A DNA stretch of 64,000 nucleotides from Adenanthera pavonina (Eukaryota > Streptophyta > Magnoliopsida > Fabales > Fabaceae): the NCBI GenBank assembly GCA_026686845.1, contig JAIVEN010000004.1:15656827-15720826 (forward strand), written 5' to 3'. Under the pieces are notes generated by a model that worked only from the letters and a program-made list of their open reading frames with translations, was not told where the DNA came from and made no database searches. Below, piece by piece: positions 24,421 to 35,263 of this stretch; the first letter of the stretch is position 1, and the number at the start of each line of letters is the position of its first letter. The position numbers were made by a program, and so were the translations under genes.

Positions 24421-25416
24421 TTTTCAGTGGAATGATGCAGAATGAGGTTAAGGAAAGGTTGATGGGATGCAAATGGAAGTTTAAACGGTGAAGAATGACG
24501 GTTTTTGGACAGGAGTTAAGAGGATTAAAGAGAGAATCAGAACAGATTTAGAGAGGTTACAAATAGGGTTGCGTCTGTTCTGAGGAAAACCGTTGCATTT
24601 AACATGTGTAACCGTCTGACAGACAAATTTTGAGGGGTCAAAATTCAAACTTTGGGCAGTTACAAGTTAAACCGTTCAGCACAGCTTACTGACAGACAAA
24701 TTTTCATCTTGGAAGTTCGTCTGACAGTGGCTTGAAACAAGCAATATAAGCACAACAGACGAATTTTGTTTCACCAAAGTTTGAATGTTGAAAAGAAAAA
24801 GGCAGGTATCAATCAAACCATCATTCAACAGACGAACTAAACATGCAGAACTACATCTTTCAAGAATTCAACATGAAGGACATGATTCAACAGAAGAATT
24901 TTGAACTGAAAATTCGGATTTTTCAACTTTTGTAAAGATTGTCCAACATTCGTATGTTAAGAAGTGAAAATTGGCATAACAGTGATAGACAATCATAACT
25001 ATGAAGTTTTTGTTTTTGAAAATTAGAATTTTCAAGATCCAACAGACGAATTTCGAGGCATCTTAGAAAACTGTTCCAAGGCATAACAGGCCGAAGTTCG
25101 TCTGTTAGTGAACTGAAATTCGAATGTTGACCATATTGACCATGTCAAAAGCACATTTTATGAAGCAAAATACATCTAACACACATTAAAATGCGAATTT
25201 CATCTTTAAAAACTTACAGAATGGATCCAGAACTTAGAATTTACATCATTTACTCCATTTTCTGGTTGTTCCATTCTGATGTGCTCCAATCTTCAAGTTT
25301 ATTGCCATTGTATCTTGTGGGTAGCACCTGCATTTAAAATTAAACATACTCCGATGCTCAAGTTAGAATTGATTCTAATATTGAAAATTCTAAAGACAGA
25401 ATTGCACAGAAATATC
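24421..25416 (-). promoter_or_regulatory. Non-coding gap between pol and third ORF with LTR-type motifs
   Basis: About 1 kb without an ORF. It repeats the short motifs that fill the LTRs: CAGACGAATTTT or CAGACAAATTTT and AGTTCGTCTG at about 24610, 24690, 24710, 24755, 24830, 25040 and 25095. LTR motifs of this kind are candidate promoter elements. Their presence just upstream of the third ORF suggests a separate internal promoter, which is inference only. Confidence 0.45.
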
Positions 25417-28400
25417 TTACAGTTCATTGGGGTTTACCATTCCCAATTCTCTCCTTATTTTACAAAGCCTGTCTTCTGGCAGAGATTTTGTGAGTATATC
25501 AGCAACTTGATCTTCTGTTGGGATGTACTCCAATCTGACTTCTCCTTTCAGAACGTGATCTCTTATGAAGTGGTGCCTAACTTCAATATGTTTCATCCTT
25601 GAATGCATGATAGGATTCTTGGTGATATTTATAGCACTTTGGTTGTCACACATGATTGGTATCTCTTTTATTTTAACCTCAAGATCTTCAAGCTGCTGTT
25701 TCATCCAGATGACTTGGGCACAACAGCTTCCAGCTGCAACATACTCAGCTTCTGCAGTAGATAAGGCCACACTGTTTTGCTTTTTGCTGAACCTTGAAAC
25801 CAGGGATCCTCCAAGGAACTGACAGGTTCCACTTGTGCTTTTTCTGTCAGTTTTGGATCCTGCAAAATTAGCATCAGTGTATCCTTTGAGGTCTTCTCCA
25901 TTGCCTTTTGGATACCAAAGACCCATCTGTGATGTTCCAATAAGATATCTAAAAATTCTTTTCACAGCTGTTGCATGGGATTCTTTGGGGCATGATTGGA
26001 ACCTTGCACACATGCAGACACTGAACATAATGTCAGGTCTGCTGGCAGTTAAGTACAGCAGGGATCCAATCATTTTTCTGTACTGAGTAATGTCAAACAT
26101 CTTCCCATTCTCATCCATATCTAGTTTGGTTGCAGTAGCCATAGGTGTTCCCATTGGCTTGGCATTCTCCATTCCAAACTTCTTTAGCAGCTCCTTAAGA
26201 TACTTGGATTGACTAAGAAAGATACCATCACCTTGCTGTTTAATTTGCAATCCAAGGAAGAAGTTGAGTTCACCCATCATAGACATCTCGAATTCTCCCT
26301 GCATTAACTTAGAAAATTTCTTGCAAAGAGCCTCATTAGTAGCACCAAAAATAATATCATCAACATAAATTTGAACAATTAGTAAGTCTTTATTTTCTTT
26401 CTTAGTGAATAAGGTTGTGTCAACTTTGCCTCTGTTAAACCCCTTTTCAGTCAGAAAATTGCTCAGTCTCTCATACCATGCTTTAGGGGCCTGCTTTAAA
26501 CCATACAGAGCTTTCTTCAATTTATAAACATGGTTTGGTTTTGTAGAATCCTCAAAACCTGGAGGTTGATCTACATAAACTTCTTCCATGATATATCCAT
26601 TCAGAAAGGCACTTTTTACATCCATTTGATATAATAAAATATTTTTCATGCATGCATATGCTAGCAGTATTCTTATAGCTTCTAGTCTAGCTACTGGTGC
26701 AAAGGTTTCTTCAAAATCAATACCTTCTTCCTGATTATACCCTTTAGCAACCAATCTCGCTTTATTTCTGATTATTGTTCTAGATTCATCAAGTTTGTTT
26801 CTGAAGACCCATTTAGTTCCAATAACAGAATGATTTTTGGGTCTGGGCACTAGATCCCAAACTTGATTTCTTTCAAATTGATTTAATTCATCTTGCATAG
26901 CCATAATCCAATATTCATCAGTTAAGGCTTCTTCAGCACATTTGGGTTCAATTTTAGAAATGAAAGCACAGTTGTGCATTTGATCCCTTAACTGTTTTCT
27001 GGTTTTGACTTTCTCTTGAACATTCCCTATTACTTGATCAACAGGGTGATTCCTTTGATATCTCCAAGCTCTAGGGAGTTCTTGAGTTGTTTCTTCATTA
27101 TTTTCTTCATCAAACTCTTGCTCCTGGATATCTTCCTCTGTGTCAACAGATTCAGATATCTTTGGAGGTTCAGTTTTACTTTTGTCAGAAATTCCCAGTT
27201 TTTCAAAATTGATAGTAAGATCATCCGTATTGGTAACATGTTTTGAAACAGTTTCATTTTCAATGAAAACCACATGCACTGATTCTTCTACTATATTTGA
27301 TCTTTTATTATAAACCCTATAAGCCTTACTCCTACTTGAATAGCCCAAAAATATACCTTCATCGGATTTGGCATCAAACTTACCCAGATTTTCTTTCCCA
27401 TTGTTGTGAATGAAGCATTTGCACCTGAACACATGGAGGTGTGACATATTTGGCTTTCTTCCCTTGTACAGCTCATATGGAGTCTTCCCAAGGATTGGTC
27501 TGATGTAGGCTCTGTTTATGATGTAACTTGCTGTATTCACTGCATCAGCCCAGAACACTTGAGAGAGTTCCTTCTCATTCAGCATAGCTCTAGCCATCTC
27601 TCCAATGGTTCTGTTGTTCCTTTCCACCACTCCATTTTGTTGAGGAGTTCTTGGTGCTGAGAAGTTGTGGTCAATCCCATGCTCATTGCAGTACTCCAGG
27701 AAGTATGCATTTTCAAATTCTCCTCCATGGTCTGACCTGATAGACACAATAGAAATACCTTTCTCATTTTGCACTTTCTTAGCTAAGGTTACAAGTGCAT
27801 CAAAGGTATCACTTTTAGAGGAAAGAAACAATGTCCAATTGAATCTAGAATAATCATCTACAATTACAAGCACATACAGATTACCACCAAGACTTTTCAC
27901 CCTGGATGGTCCAATTATGTCCATATGCAACAATTCAAGTGGTCTTGTTGTGGTAACTACATTTTTAGATTTGAAGGATGATTTAGTTTGTTTTCGTATT
28001 AGGCATGCATCACATTCTTTATCCTTTTCAAAAGATATTTTAGGAAGACCAGTTACTAGCTCATTTTTAATCAGTTTAGACAATTGATTCATGTTAACAT
28101 GAGCTAATCTCCTATGCCATAGCCAACTATCATTATCCTGACTAATTAAACATACAGAGTCCAAGCGAGGAAGTTCATCAAGGTCAATAGTATAACAGTT
28201 ACCATCCCTTTGAGCTTTGAGGATTACTTTGTGATCACTTTTTCTGATGACCAGGTAAAACTTTGAGTCAAACAGCACCCAGTTTCCTTTGTCACAAGTC
28301 TGACTCACGCTTAGCAAGTTGTGGTTGAGGCCAATCACAAACAGCACCTCTTCAATGGATGTTTCTGGATTTTTGCCCACAATTCCAATACCAACGATTT

Positions 28401-28548
28401 TGCCATATTGGTCACCTCCAAAGGTCACCTTTCCTCCTTTCTTGTCTCTAAGGGTGATGAACTTCTCCTTATCACCAGTCATGTGGCTTGAGCAGGCACT
28501 GTCCATATACCATTTGTTGCTTTTCTTAGCTTTGAGACAGACCTGCAA
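25417..28548 (-). CDS. pol: Copia pol: protease, integrase, reverse transcriptase, RNase H
   Basis: An open frame of 1043 codons. Residue numbers count from the TTG at 28548. The frame is open for a further nine codons upstream and has no ATG of its own near the start, as expected if it is read as part of gag-pol. Protease motif DSACS at 16-20 (DSA rather than DSG). GAG-pre-integrase zinc site H145, H150, C179, C182. Integrase catalytic triad D210, D273, E309 in the contexts HMDIIGPS, RSDHGGEF and QQNGVVERNNR. Reverse transcriptase about 565-810 with YVDD at 728-731. RNase H about 885-1020 with D892, E933 and D968, ending in VADILTKSL. The order IN before RT is diagnostic of Ty1/copia. All catalytic residues I can identify are present. 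It replicates the element through reverse transcription in virus-like particles and integrates the cDNA. Relative to gag it is in the -1 frame, so this copy may not make a fused polyprotein. Confidence 0.93.
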   Translation of the reverse strand: MQVCLKAKKSNKWYMDSACSSHMTGDKEKFITLRDKKGGKVTFGGDQYGKIVGIGIVGKNPETSIEEVLFVIGLNHNLLSVSQTCDKGNWVLFDSKFYLVIRKSDHKVILKAQRDGNCYTIDLDELPRLDSVCLISQDNDSWLWHRRLAHVNMNQLSKLIKNELVTGLPKISFEKDKECDACLIRKQTKSSFKSKNVVTTTRPLELLHMDIIGPSRVKSLGGNLYVLVIVDDYSRFNWTLFLSSKSDTFDALVTLAKKVQNEKGISIVSIRSDHGGEFENAYFLEYCNEHGIDHNFSAPRTPQQNGVVERNNRTIGEMARAMLNEKELSQVFWADAVNTASYIINRAYIRPILGKTPYELYKGRKPNMSHLHVFRCKCFIHNNGKENLGKFDAKSDEGIFLGYSSRSKAYRVYNKRSNIVEESVHVVFIENETVSKHVTNTDDLTINFEKLGISDKSKTEPPKISESVDTEEDIQEQEFDEENNEETTQELPRAWRYQRNHPVDQVIGNVQEKVKTRKQLRDQMHNCAFISKIEPKCAEEALTDEYWIMAMQDELNQFERNQVWDLVPRPKNHSVIGTKWVFRNKLDESRTIIRNKARLVAKGYNQEEGIDFEETFAPVARLEAIRILLAYACMKNILLYQMDVKSAFLNGYIMEEVYVDQPPGFEDSTKPNHVYKLKKALYGLKQAPKAWYERLSNFLTEKGFNRGKVDTTLFTKKENKDLLIVQIYVDDIIFGATNEALCKKFSKLMQGEFEMSMMGELNFFLGLQIKQQGDGIFLSQSKYLKELLKKFGMENAKPMGTPMATATKLDMDENGKMFDITQYRKMIGSLLYLTASRPDIMFSVCMCARFQSCPKESHATAVKRIFRYLIGTSQMGLWYPKGNGEDLKGYTDANFAGSKTDRKSTSGTCQFLGGSLVSRFSKKQNSVALSTAEAEYVAAGSCCAQVIWMKQQLEDLEVKIKEIPIMCDNQSAINITKNPIMHSRMKHIEVRHHFIRDHVLKGEVRLEYIPTEDQVADILTKSLPEDRLCKIRRELGMVNPNEL

Positions 28549-28556
28549 AACAAAGT

Positions 28557-30359
28557 TTATGTTTTCCTTTTAGGTACCCAAATTTGCTTGGGTCCTTTTC
28601 GGTCAGTAAGTAATTCCCTAGATGCAGATGCAACTTTGGGAACCCATTCAACTTTCCTGCCAAGTCCTTTTTTCTTCAAAACACACGAACTGGAAATATG
28701 TCCCTTTTTGTTACAGAAATGACAGGTAGTGAAAGGACTGCTAGATTGAGAAGTAGGAAGAAAACAATGCAGATAATACTTTTGTCTAGCATGTCTTGGC
28801 TGATCATATGTTTCAATGTGAGGTGATGCATCATTTTTCTTTTTATTGATCTCAGCATGCACAAATTGTCTCATATATACATTCTGATTTTTCTTCCTAA
28901 TCTTTTCCTTGACAGCACATGGATCATAGCCAAGACCAGCTTTTTCCTGTGATATTCTTTGGCTCCCCATCAATGCAAACAACATATCTTTACCTCTAGT
29001 GAGCCTAGACATGCTTTTAACTAAATAATCATTAGTTTGCTTAAGTTTAGTGCATGAAGTACAGCGAACAGATTCAGAAGAAGGTAAAGAGACAGTTTCA
29101 GAAACTATGCTTTGAGACTCCAGCTTACTTATCTTTTTCTTTGTTAATTTCAGTTCTTTAGCAACTTTAATGAATTCATCATGAAGCTCATGAAATGCAT
29201 CTAGTAATTCAGAATAGGAAGGTTCAGATTCATATACCTCTTCTTCCTGATCACTGCTGTATAAGGGTGTGGCTTCTTCAGAAGCAAGTGCCATCAGACA
29301 AATGTTGGCAATCTTATCCTCATCTTCTTCTTCCTCATATGAGCTGTTGTCCCATATAGATGAGATGTAGGCCTTCTTCTTCTTTCCTTTATCAGTAGCT
29401 TTCTTTTCCTTTTCTTGTTTCTTGATGAATTGAGGGCATTCCCGCTTTATGTGTCCCTGCTTCTTGCATTCATAGCAAGTCACAGGTTCTTTTGTCTCTT
29501 TCTTGCTTTCTCCAGCTGCTTCTTTCTTGAAGAATCTCTTGTTCTTCTTCTTGCTGTAGAATCTTCCAAATTTTCTGACCATCATAGCCAGAGTTTCCTC
29601 ATCCAGCTCATCTCCTTCATCAGATTCTTCTTCCTTTTCATTAGCAGCTTTGAGGGCAAGGCCTTTCTTCTTTCTGTCCAGCCCAGCTTCCTTGAGTGCT
29701 TTGATTTTTCCTTCATATTCCTCAAGGCTGCCGAAGAGAGCTGTGACAGAAGCCATTGATTCTCCTCTGGCTTCTTCTATTGCTGTCACCTTGGGCTGCC
29801 ATTCCAGTGGGAGAGCTCTGAGTATTTTTCTTACTTTATCAGACTGAGTGTATTCCTTTCCCAGGCTTTTGAGTTGATTCACAATGAGGGTGAATCTCTT
29901 TTGTAGCTCCTTTACAGTCTCTCCTTCAGCCATTCTGAAGCTTTCATACTCCCCAATGCACGTGTTCAGTCTGTTCTCCCTGACTCCAGATGTTCCTTCA
30001 TGTGCAATCTGCAGAGTATCCCACATTCCTTTTGCAGTGGTGCATTACGAGACTCTGTAGAATTCATCTTGGTTTAGGGCGTTGACTAAACAATGCTTTG
30101 CTTTGAAATTCAGTAGGACTCTCCTTCTATCCTCATCATTCCATTCTGCTTCCAGCTTCTCTTTGTGTCCTCCATCTTCAGTTAGAGTCATTGGAACGAA
30201 ATCTCCTTTTTCAATGACTGACCAGATGTCAAGATCAATTGATTGGAGGTAGATCTGCATTCTCATCTTCCAGTACCCATAATGCTCTCCACTGAAGCCT
30301 AGTGGTCTGTTAGTATTGTTCCCTTCAGGAAGTATACTCTCTCCAAAGCCAGCCATCAT
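28557..30359 (-). pseudogene. gag: Copia gag with one in-frame stop and a frame break to pol
   Basis: Structural protein of the virus-like particle, about 600 codons from ATG at 30359 (a second ATG follows at once). An N-terminal segment near FSGEHYGYWKMRMQIYLQ is typical of copia gag. The UBN2-type gag domain follows (ETVKELQKRF, LPLEWQPKV). A single TAA at 30045-30047 (codon 105) interrupts an otherwise continuous frame. Two CCHC zinc knuckles are visible, CYECKKQGHIKREC (about 295) and CHFCNKKGHISSSC (about 546), with Lys/Glu-rich stretches and a likely coiled coil between them. It ends TAA at 28557-28559, and pol continues in the -1 frame. The switch falls in or near AAAAGGAAAAC (28561-28571). 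Most relatives have one gag-pol ORF, so a small indel is likelier than programmed frameshifting. Confidence 0.85.
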
Positions 30360-30396
30360 AATTCCCAGACTGTGAGTTCCTTTGTATGGGAATCCG

Positions 30397-30409
30397 GGCT
30401 CTGATACCA
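30397..30409 (-). promoter_or_regulatory. Primer binding site of the Sirevirus-like element
   Basis: On the coding strand TGGTATCAGAGCC follows the 5' LTR after two bases. This is complementary to the 3' end of initiator tRNA-Met and is the usual copia primer site. It fixes the element's orientation. Confidence 0.93.
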
Positions 30410-30411
30410 CT

Positions 30412-32274
30412 TGTTAGCAGGGCTGACTTCCCAAGAGGGGGGGTGAATTGGGAAGTTTGAAATTTTTCTGCACAAAGGGAAGTAAGTGAAGATATCACAG
30501 TATAATGAAAACAATGCGTAAAACAGAGCAAGGTAAAAAGTAGAGATAGGGAGAAGAGAACTCAGTGATTTATCCTAGTTCGGTCTATTCACTTGACCTA
30601 CATCCAGTCCCCAAGACACCTCTTGAGATTTATCCACTATACAACAAGAATTTCAGTGGGCTTCTTGCTAAAGCCGCAGTACATGAGTATGCTCTGTTTC
30701 TGAGCTCTCTCAAACTTTCCAAGCACTTTCACTATGTGCTTCCCAATCCCCTTGTGAATACCCCTCACAAGTAAATCTATCTCCCAGATGAAGAATAGAT
30801 TGATTACAATGAAATAACTCTCTTGTAAAGAGTGGATATGAAAGTTTAAGTACAAGTTTAGAAGTTAAGAGGGTAAAAGCTTTTGAGAAGAAGATTCAGC
30901 AGAAATTCGGTATATACAAGTTTGATTCGTTACCCACAACTTCAAATGATGTTGTATTTATAGATTTAGGTCTCAAATTTCCGTTAGAGACTAAATCTAT
31001 CCGTTGGAGAAGTTATTCAACGGTTACTCTGAAAAACTATCCGTTTACCAACCGCATTTAATGTTTCTGACATACTGAAATTGGAATTTTGGTTGGCCAA
31101 CAGACGAATTTTGAAGGAACCGAAGATTAAAGCTTCCAACGTTACAGCATGAAGTTCGTCTGTTCATGAAGTGAAATTCGAATTTTGAAACTTACAAAAC
31201 ATTTTCACAATGTGACATACGAATTTTCAAGAAGAAAGTTTTTCGGTTAAGTGTGAACAGTGTTTTCAATTTTCTACAGTGCCTTCGAAATTCGAATTTT
31301 GGATCCCCAAAATTCGTCTGTCCATTGAATGTTTAAAGGGACACAGTAGATTACTTTCTTCGAAATTCAAATTTTGAAAGGGCGAAATTCGTCTGTCAGA
31401 GAAACTCTTTTCAGACTAATTTCATCATTCGAATGTTGCAAGTTCTTATCATTCGTATGTCAATGTTTCATTTCAACAGACTCAAGAACTTAGCTTCTGA
31501 AATTCGAATTTCAATGTTCAAAGTTCGTCTGTCAGAGAGCAGTTTTGAAACTTAAATCACTCTTGATCTCAGGTGAACTTTAACATAGTTTCAGACGAAT
31601 TTCTTCCATTTTCTCAAGTTTTGTTTTGTTTGAAATTCGAATTTTGAAGACTCAAAGTTCGTCTGTTGCAAAGAAGCATCTTTCAGACTTATATGAAAAT
31701 TCGAATGTTGGAAGTTCAAAATTCGTCTGTCAGAGAGCATTTATCAAACTCAATTTCATTTTGATTTCAGATGCACTTTATCATGGTTTTAGACGAATTT
31801 CTTTGGTTTTTACAAACTTCATTTTGCTTGAAATTCAAATTTTGAAAGTGTGAAGTTCGTCTATTAGCAAAAGGCCTTTTTTCAGACTAGATGAAAATTT
31901 GAATTTTGAATAACCAAAATTCGTCTGACAGAGAGCCATCTCTTCAGACTTTATTCAGTTTTAGCTCAAAATTCGAATTTCCAAAGGCAAAGTTCGAATT
32001 TCCAACTTGACAGTTTAGCTTAAACTTTCAACCATCGTCTGTTTGTGGGTGTTTTTCAAATATTTGAAGATTTAACATAAAATCAAAGTTTGAAAACTTC
32101 TTTTCTTCAAATCAAAATCTTTTACCCAGTCATAACAAAAACTAAGGATCCTACAAAAGATGTAACAGCAAGTACTCAGAAAATCTTCACTTGAAACAGC
32201 TTTGCTCTCCTTTGATATCTTCAATCCAAGCTCTTGAATGTTGGTTTGGAATCATCAAAACACTTGTTTCAACA
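30412..32274 (-). repeat. 5' LTR of the Sirevirus-like element
   Basis: Plus-strand limits TGTTAGCAGGGC to TTTCAACA, 1863 bp, nearly identical to 20116-21977. It drives transcription of the element toward lower coordinates. The same palindromic motif array is present. By eye most differences from the other LTR are C/T or G/A transitions, as expected from deamination of methylated cytosines. Confidence 0.93.
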
Positions 32275-32812
32275 CGTGCTATCTACATGAATAATCTTTC
32301 TACTAAGCATAAGCTGACTACATGAACTTTGTTTGTATTGCAGTTACAAGGTCATCTTTTTCTTCTTTTCTTTTTCTTTCCCTCAAGTCCACTTATCCTT
32401 TTTTTCATTATCACTCAAGGTTCTTGGTGTTCTCACAATACTTTTATGGTAGAACCATAGAGATTATAACTTACTTTAACTTATCACACTCCATATCTTA
32501 AGAGCATCAATCACTACTGCTATGTGTGTGAACATTTTTTTTATAAGAATTTATCATATAAAATATACGCTACTATCCTTAACTCAACCATTTTGATTAC
32601 TCATATCCTGATCCATACTTTCTTTCATTATTATAGACCCCTAGGGTTATCATTGGATCAAGGCTAATCATCAAAGGGGGGAGGTTTAGCCTCTTTCAAC
32701 TCATTTCTCACCTCTTTTCCCACAACTTTTCTTCTAATCAAGCAGTAAGACAATCTGAGAAAATTTTTTTACAATAAAATTTTTATACCATCTTACTAAA
32801 CTTAGTAAATTT

Positions 32813-34719
32813 TGTTAGTTAGGATGACTTCCCAAGATGGGGGGTGAATTGGGAAGATTAGAAATTTTCTGCACAAAGTGAAAATGATGAAGAAAGCAAG
32901 GTATAATGAAAAACAGTATAAAGCAATAAGCTTAAAAGAGAAGAGATAGGGAGAAGAAAAACTCAGATATTTATCCTGGTTCGGTCTCTCCAGTTGACCT
33001 ACGTCCAGTCCCCAAGTCATCACTTGAGATTTTCCACTATACTGCAAGAATTCAAGGGCTTCTTGCAAATGCCATAGTACAACGTGTATGCTCTGTTTTC
33101 TAGAGCTCACTCAATCACTCTTAGAACTTTCACCATGTGCTTTACAATCCCTTGTGATATCTCCTCACAAGTAAATCTATCTTCCAAATGAAGATTAGAT
33201 TGTTTACAAAGATGAAACTCTCTTAAATAGAGTGAATATGAAAGTTGAAGTACAAGTTTTGAAGTAAGAGGGTAAAAGTCTTTGAGTAGAAGATTTGACA
33301 GAATTTAAGTATATACAAAGTTTGATTCGTTACCCATAACTTCAAATAATGTTATATTTATAGATTTAGGTATCAAATGTCCATTAGAGACAAAATCTAT
33401 CCGTTGGAGAAGTTATCCAATGGTTACTCTAAAAAACTATTCTTCAACCAACCGCATTTAATGCTTCTGACATACTGAAATTTGAATTTTGGTTGGTCAA
33501 CAGACAAATTTTGAAGGAACCGAAGGTTAAAGCTTCCAACGTTGAAATACTGAAGTTCGTCTGTTCATGAAGTGAAATTCGAATTTTGAAACTTAAAGAA
33601 TGTTTCCATGTTGTGACATATGAATTTTCAAGTGAAAAGTTTTTTCGTTAAGTGTGAACAGTGTTTTCAATTGGCTACAGTGCCCTCGAAATTCGAATTT
33701 TGGAACCCAAAATTCGTCTGTCCGTAGTAGGTTCAAAACAGCACAGTAGTTCTTTTACTTCGAAATTTGAATTTTCAAAGAGTGAAGTTCGTTTGTCAGA
33801 GAGACCTCTTTTCAGACTTCAACATTCGAATTTGTAAACACTGTCCTTCGTATGTCATCATGTCATTTCAATAGACTCACAGCTTTAGCTTCTGAAATTC
33901 AAATGTCCATGTTCAAAGTTTGTCTGTCAGTGAGCAATTTTGAAACTCAATATAATCTTGATTTCAGATGAACTTTAACATTGTTTCAGACAAATTTCTT
34001 CAGTTTTCATAAGTTTCAATTTGTCTGAAATTCGAATGTTCAAAACTCAAAGTTCGTCTGTCAGTGAGCAATTTTGAAACTCAATATAATCTTGATTTCA
34101 GATGAACTTTAACATTGTTTCAGATGAATTTCTTCAGTTTTCATAAGTTTCAATTTGTTTGAAATTCGAATGTTCAAAACTCAAAGTTCGTCTATCAGTG
34201 AGCAATTTTAAAACTCAATATAATCTTGATTTTAGATGAACTTTAACATTGTTTCAGACGAATTTCTTCAGTTTTCATAAGTTTCAATTTGTCTGAAATT
34301 CGAATGTTCAAAACTCAAAGTTCGTCTGTTGCTCAACTGCTTCTTTTAGACACTTATGAAAATTCAAATTTTGAACAATCAAAATTCGTCTGTCAAAGAG
34401 ACATCTCTTCAGACTTATTTGGTTTTAGCTCGAAATTCGAATTTCCAAAGCCAAAGTTCGAATTTCCAACATGGCAGTTTAATGTAAACTTTTCAAACTT
34501 CGTCTGTTGGTGGGTATTTTTCAAATATTTCATAAAATCAAGGTTTTAAAACATTTTCCCACTAAATCAAAGTCTTTTACCCATAACAAAGGATCCTACA
34601 ACAATCCTAGCAATGATTACTCAGATTTTCTTCACTTGAGACACTTTGAGCTCCTTTGATATCTTCAATCCAAGCTCTTCAATGTTGGTTTGGAATAATC
34701 AAAACTTCTTGATTCAACA
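32813..34719 (-). mobile_element. Solo LTR of the Sirevirus-like family
   Basis: Begins TGTTAGTTAGGATGACTTCC and ends GATTCAACA, with a perfect 5-bp duplication AATTT at 32808-32812 and 34720-34724. It is 1907 bp long and clearly homologous to the LTRs of the intact element but more diverged. It includes the ACAGACGAATTT / AAATTCGTCTGT motif array and an internal 134-bp tandem expansion. Orientation is the same as that of the intact element. Confidence 0.92.
33931..34332. repeat. 134-bp tandem triplication inside the solo Sirevirus LTR
   Basis: The landmark TGAGCAATTTT occurs at 33931, 34065 and 34199, exactly 134 bp apart. Each unit contains one TTCGTCTG-type and one CAGACGAA-type motif plus a GAAATTCGAA half palindrome. 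The copies are nearly identical, so the expansion is more recent than the general divergence of this LTR. The intact element has one unit of this kind. Confidence 0.9.
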
Positions 34720-35263
34720 AATTTCTCATCTCATTCTGGTTTTCAATTTCTCTCACTCATAAGTTTACTTGCTTTACTTGGATCTACTGTGACCCTTGAG
34801 AGATTCTATAACCTACTGATCGTACTTCATGAGCTACATTCACTGAGTTTAGTAAGTTAATAATTTTATTTAAAATATTTTAAAAATTCTCAGTCATCTT
34901 TCATACTCGTTACAGATTTGGAGTACCTTAACACATCACTATTGAGAACCATCATTATCCTACTTATACTTTTATTCATGTAGTCTTAGCAGGTGCAATG
35001 GTAAGACTATTTGATTTCATCATAAATTCATAGTGCCCTAATTAACAATTGGCACATCATTTTATTCTTACTCTTTACATTTTCTTCATCTTTAGTATTT
35101 CTTAGCATATCACTCTCCTGGTACTTTTCTCACTTGAGCTCATTTAACTATTGAACGCTTAGGGATTTTGCTTGTTTCTGCTTGTTCTCATGTCAAAATT
35201 TGTCTTATATAATACTGGTAATGGTTTCCTTTCAAGTCATAACTTATTTGTGTAACCTCTGAA

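Larger units (their letters stand above)
20116..32274 (-). mobile_element. Near-complete Sirevirus-like Ty1/copia element with extra 3' ORF
   Basis: This 12.16-kb element is flanked by perfect 5-bp duplications CGTGC (20111-20115 and 32275-32279). In coding (minus) order it has a 5' LTR (30412-32274), a tRNA-Met primer site (30397-30409), gag (30359-28557), pol (28548-25417), a non-coding gap with LTR-type motifs, a third ORF (24420-22255), polypurine tracts and a 3' LTR (20116-21977). The order integrase-RT-RNase H marks it as copia. The large size, the extra ORF after pol and the repeated polypurine tracts fit the Sirevirus (SIRE1) lineage. The LTRs differ at about 26 substitutions, 22 of them transitions, and one indel, about 1.4 percent, so insertion is recent relative to the rest of the window. 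Two nonsense codons and a frame change argue against autonomy. Confidence 0.93.

Noticed and set aside
33900..34340. CRISPR-like array from the regularly spaced repeats.
   Set aside because: The 134-bp units are contiguous tandem copies without unique spacers, inside a plant LTR.
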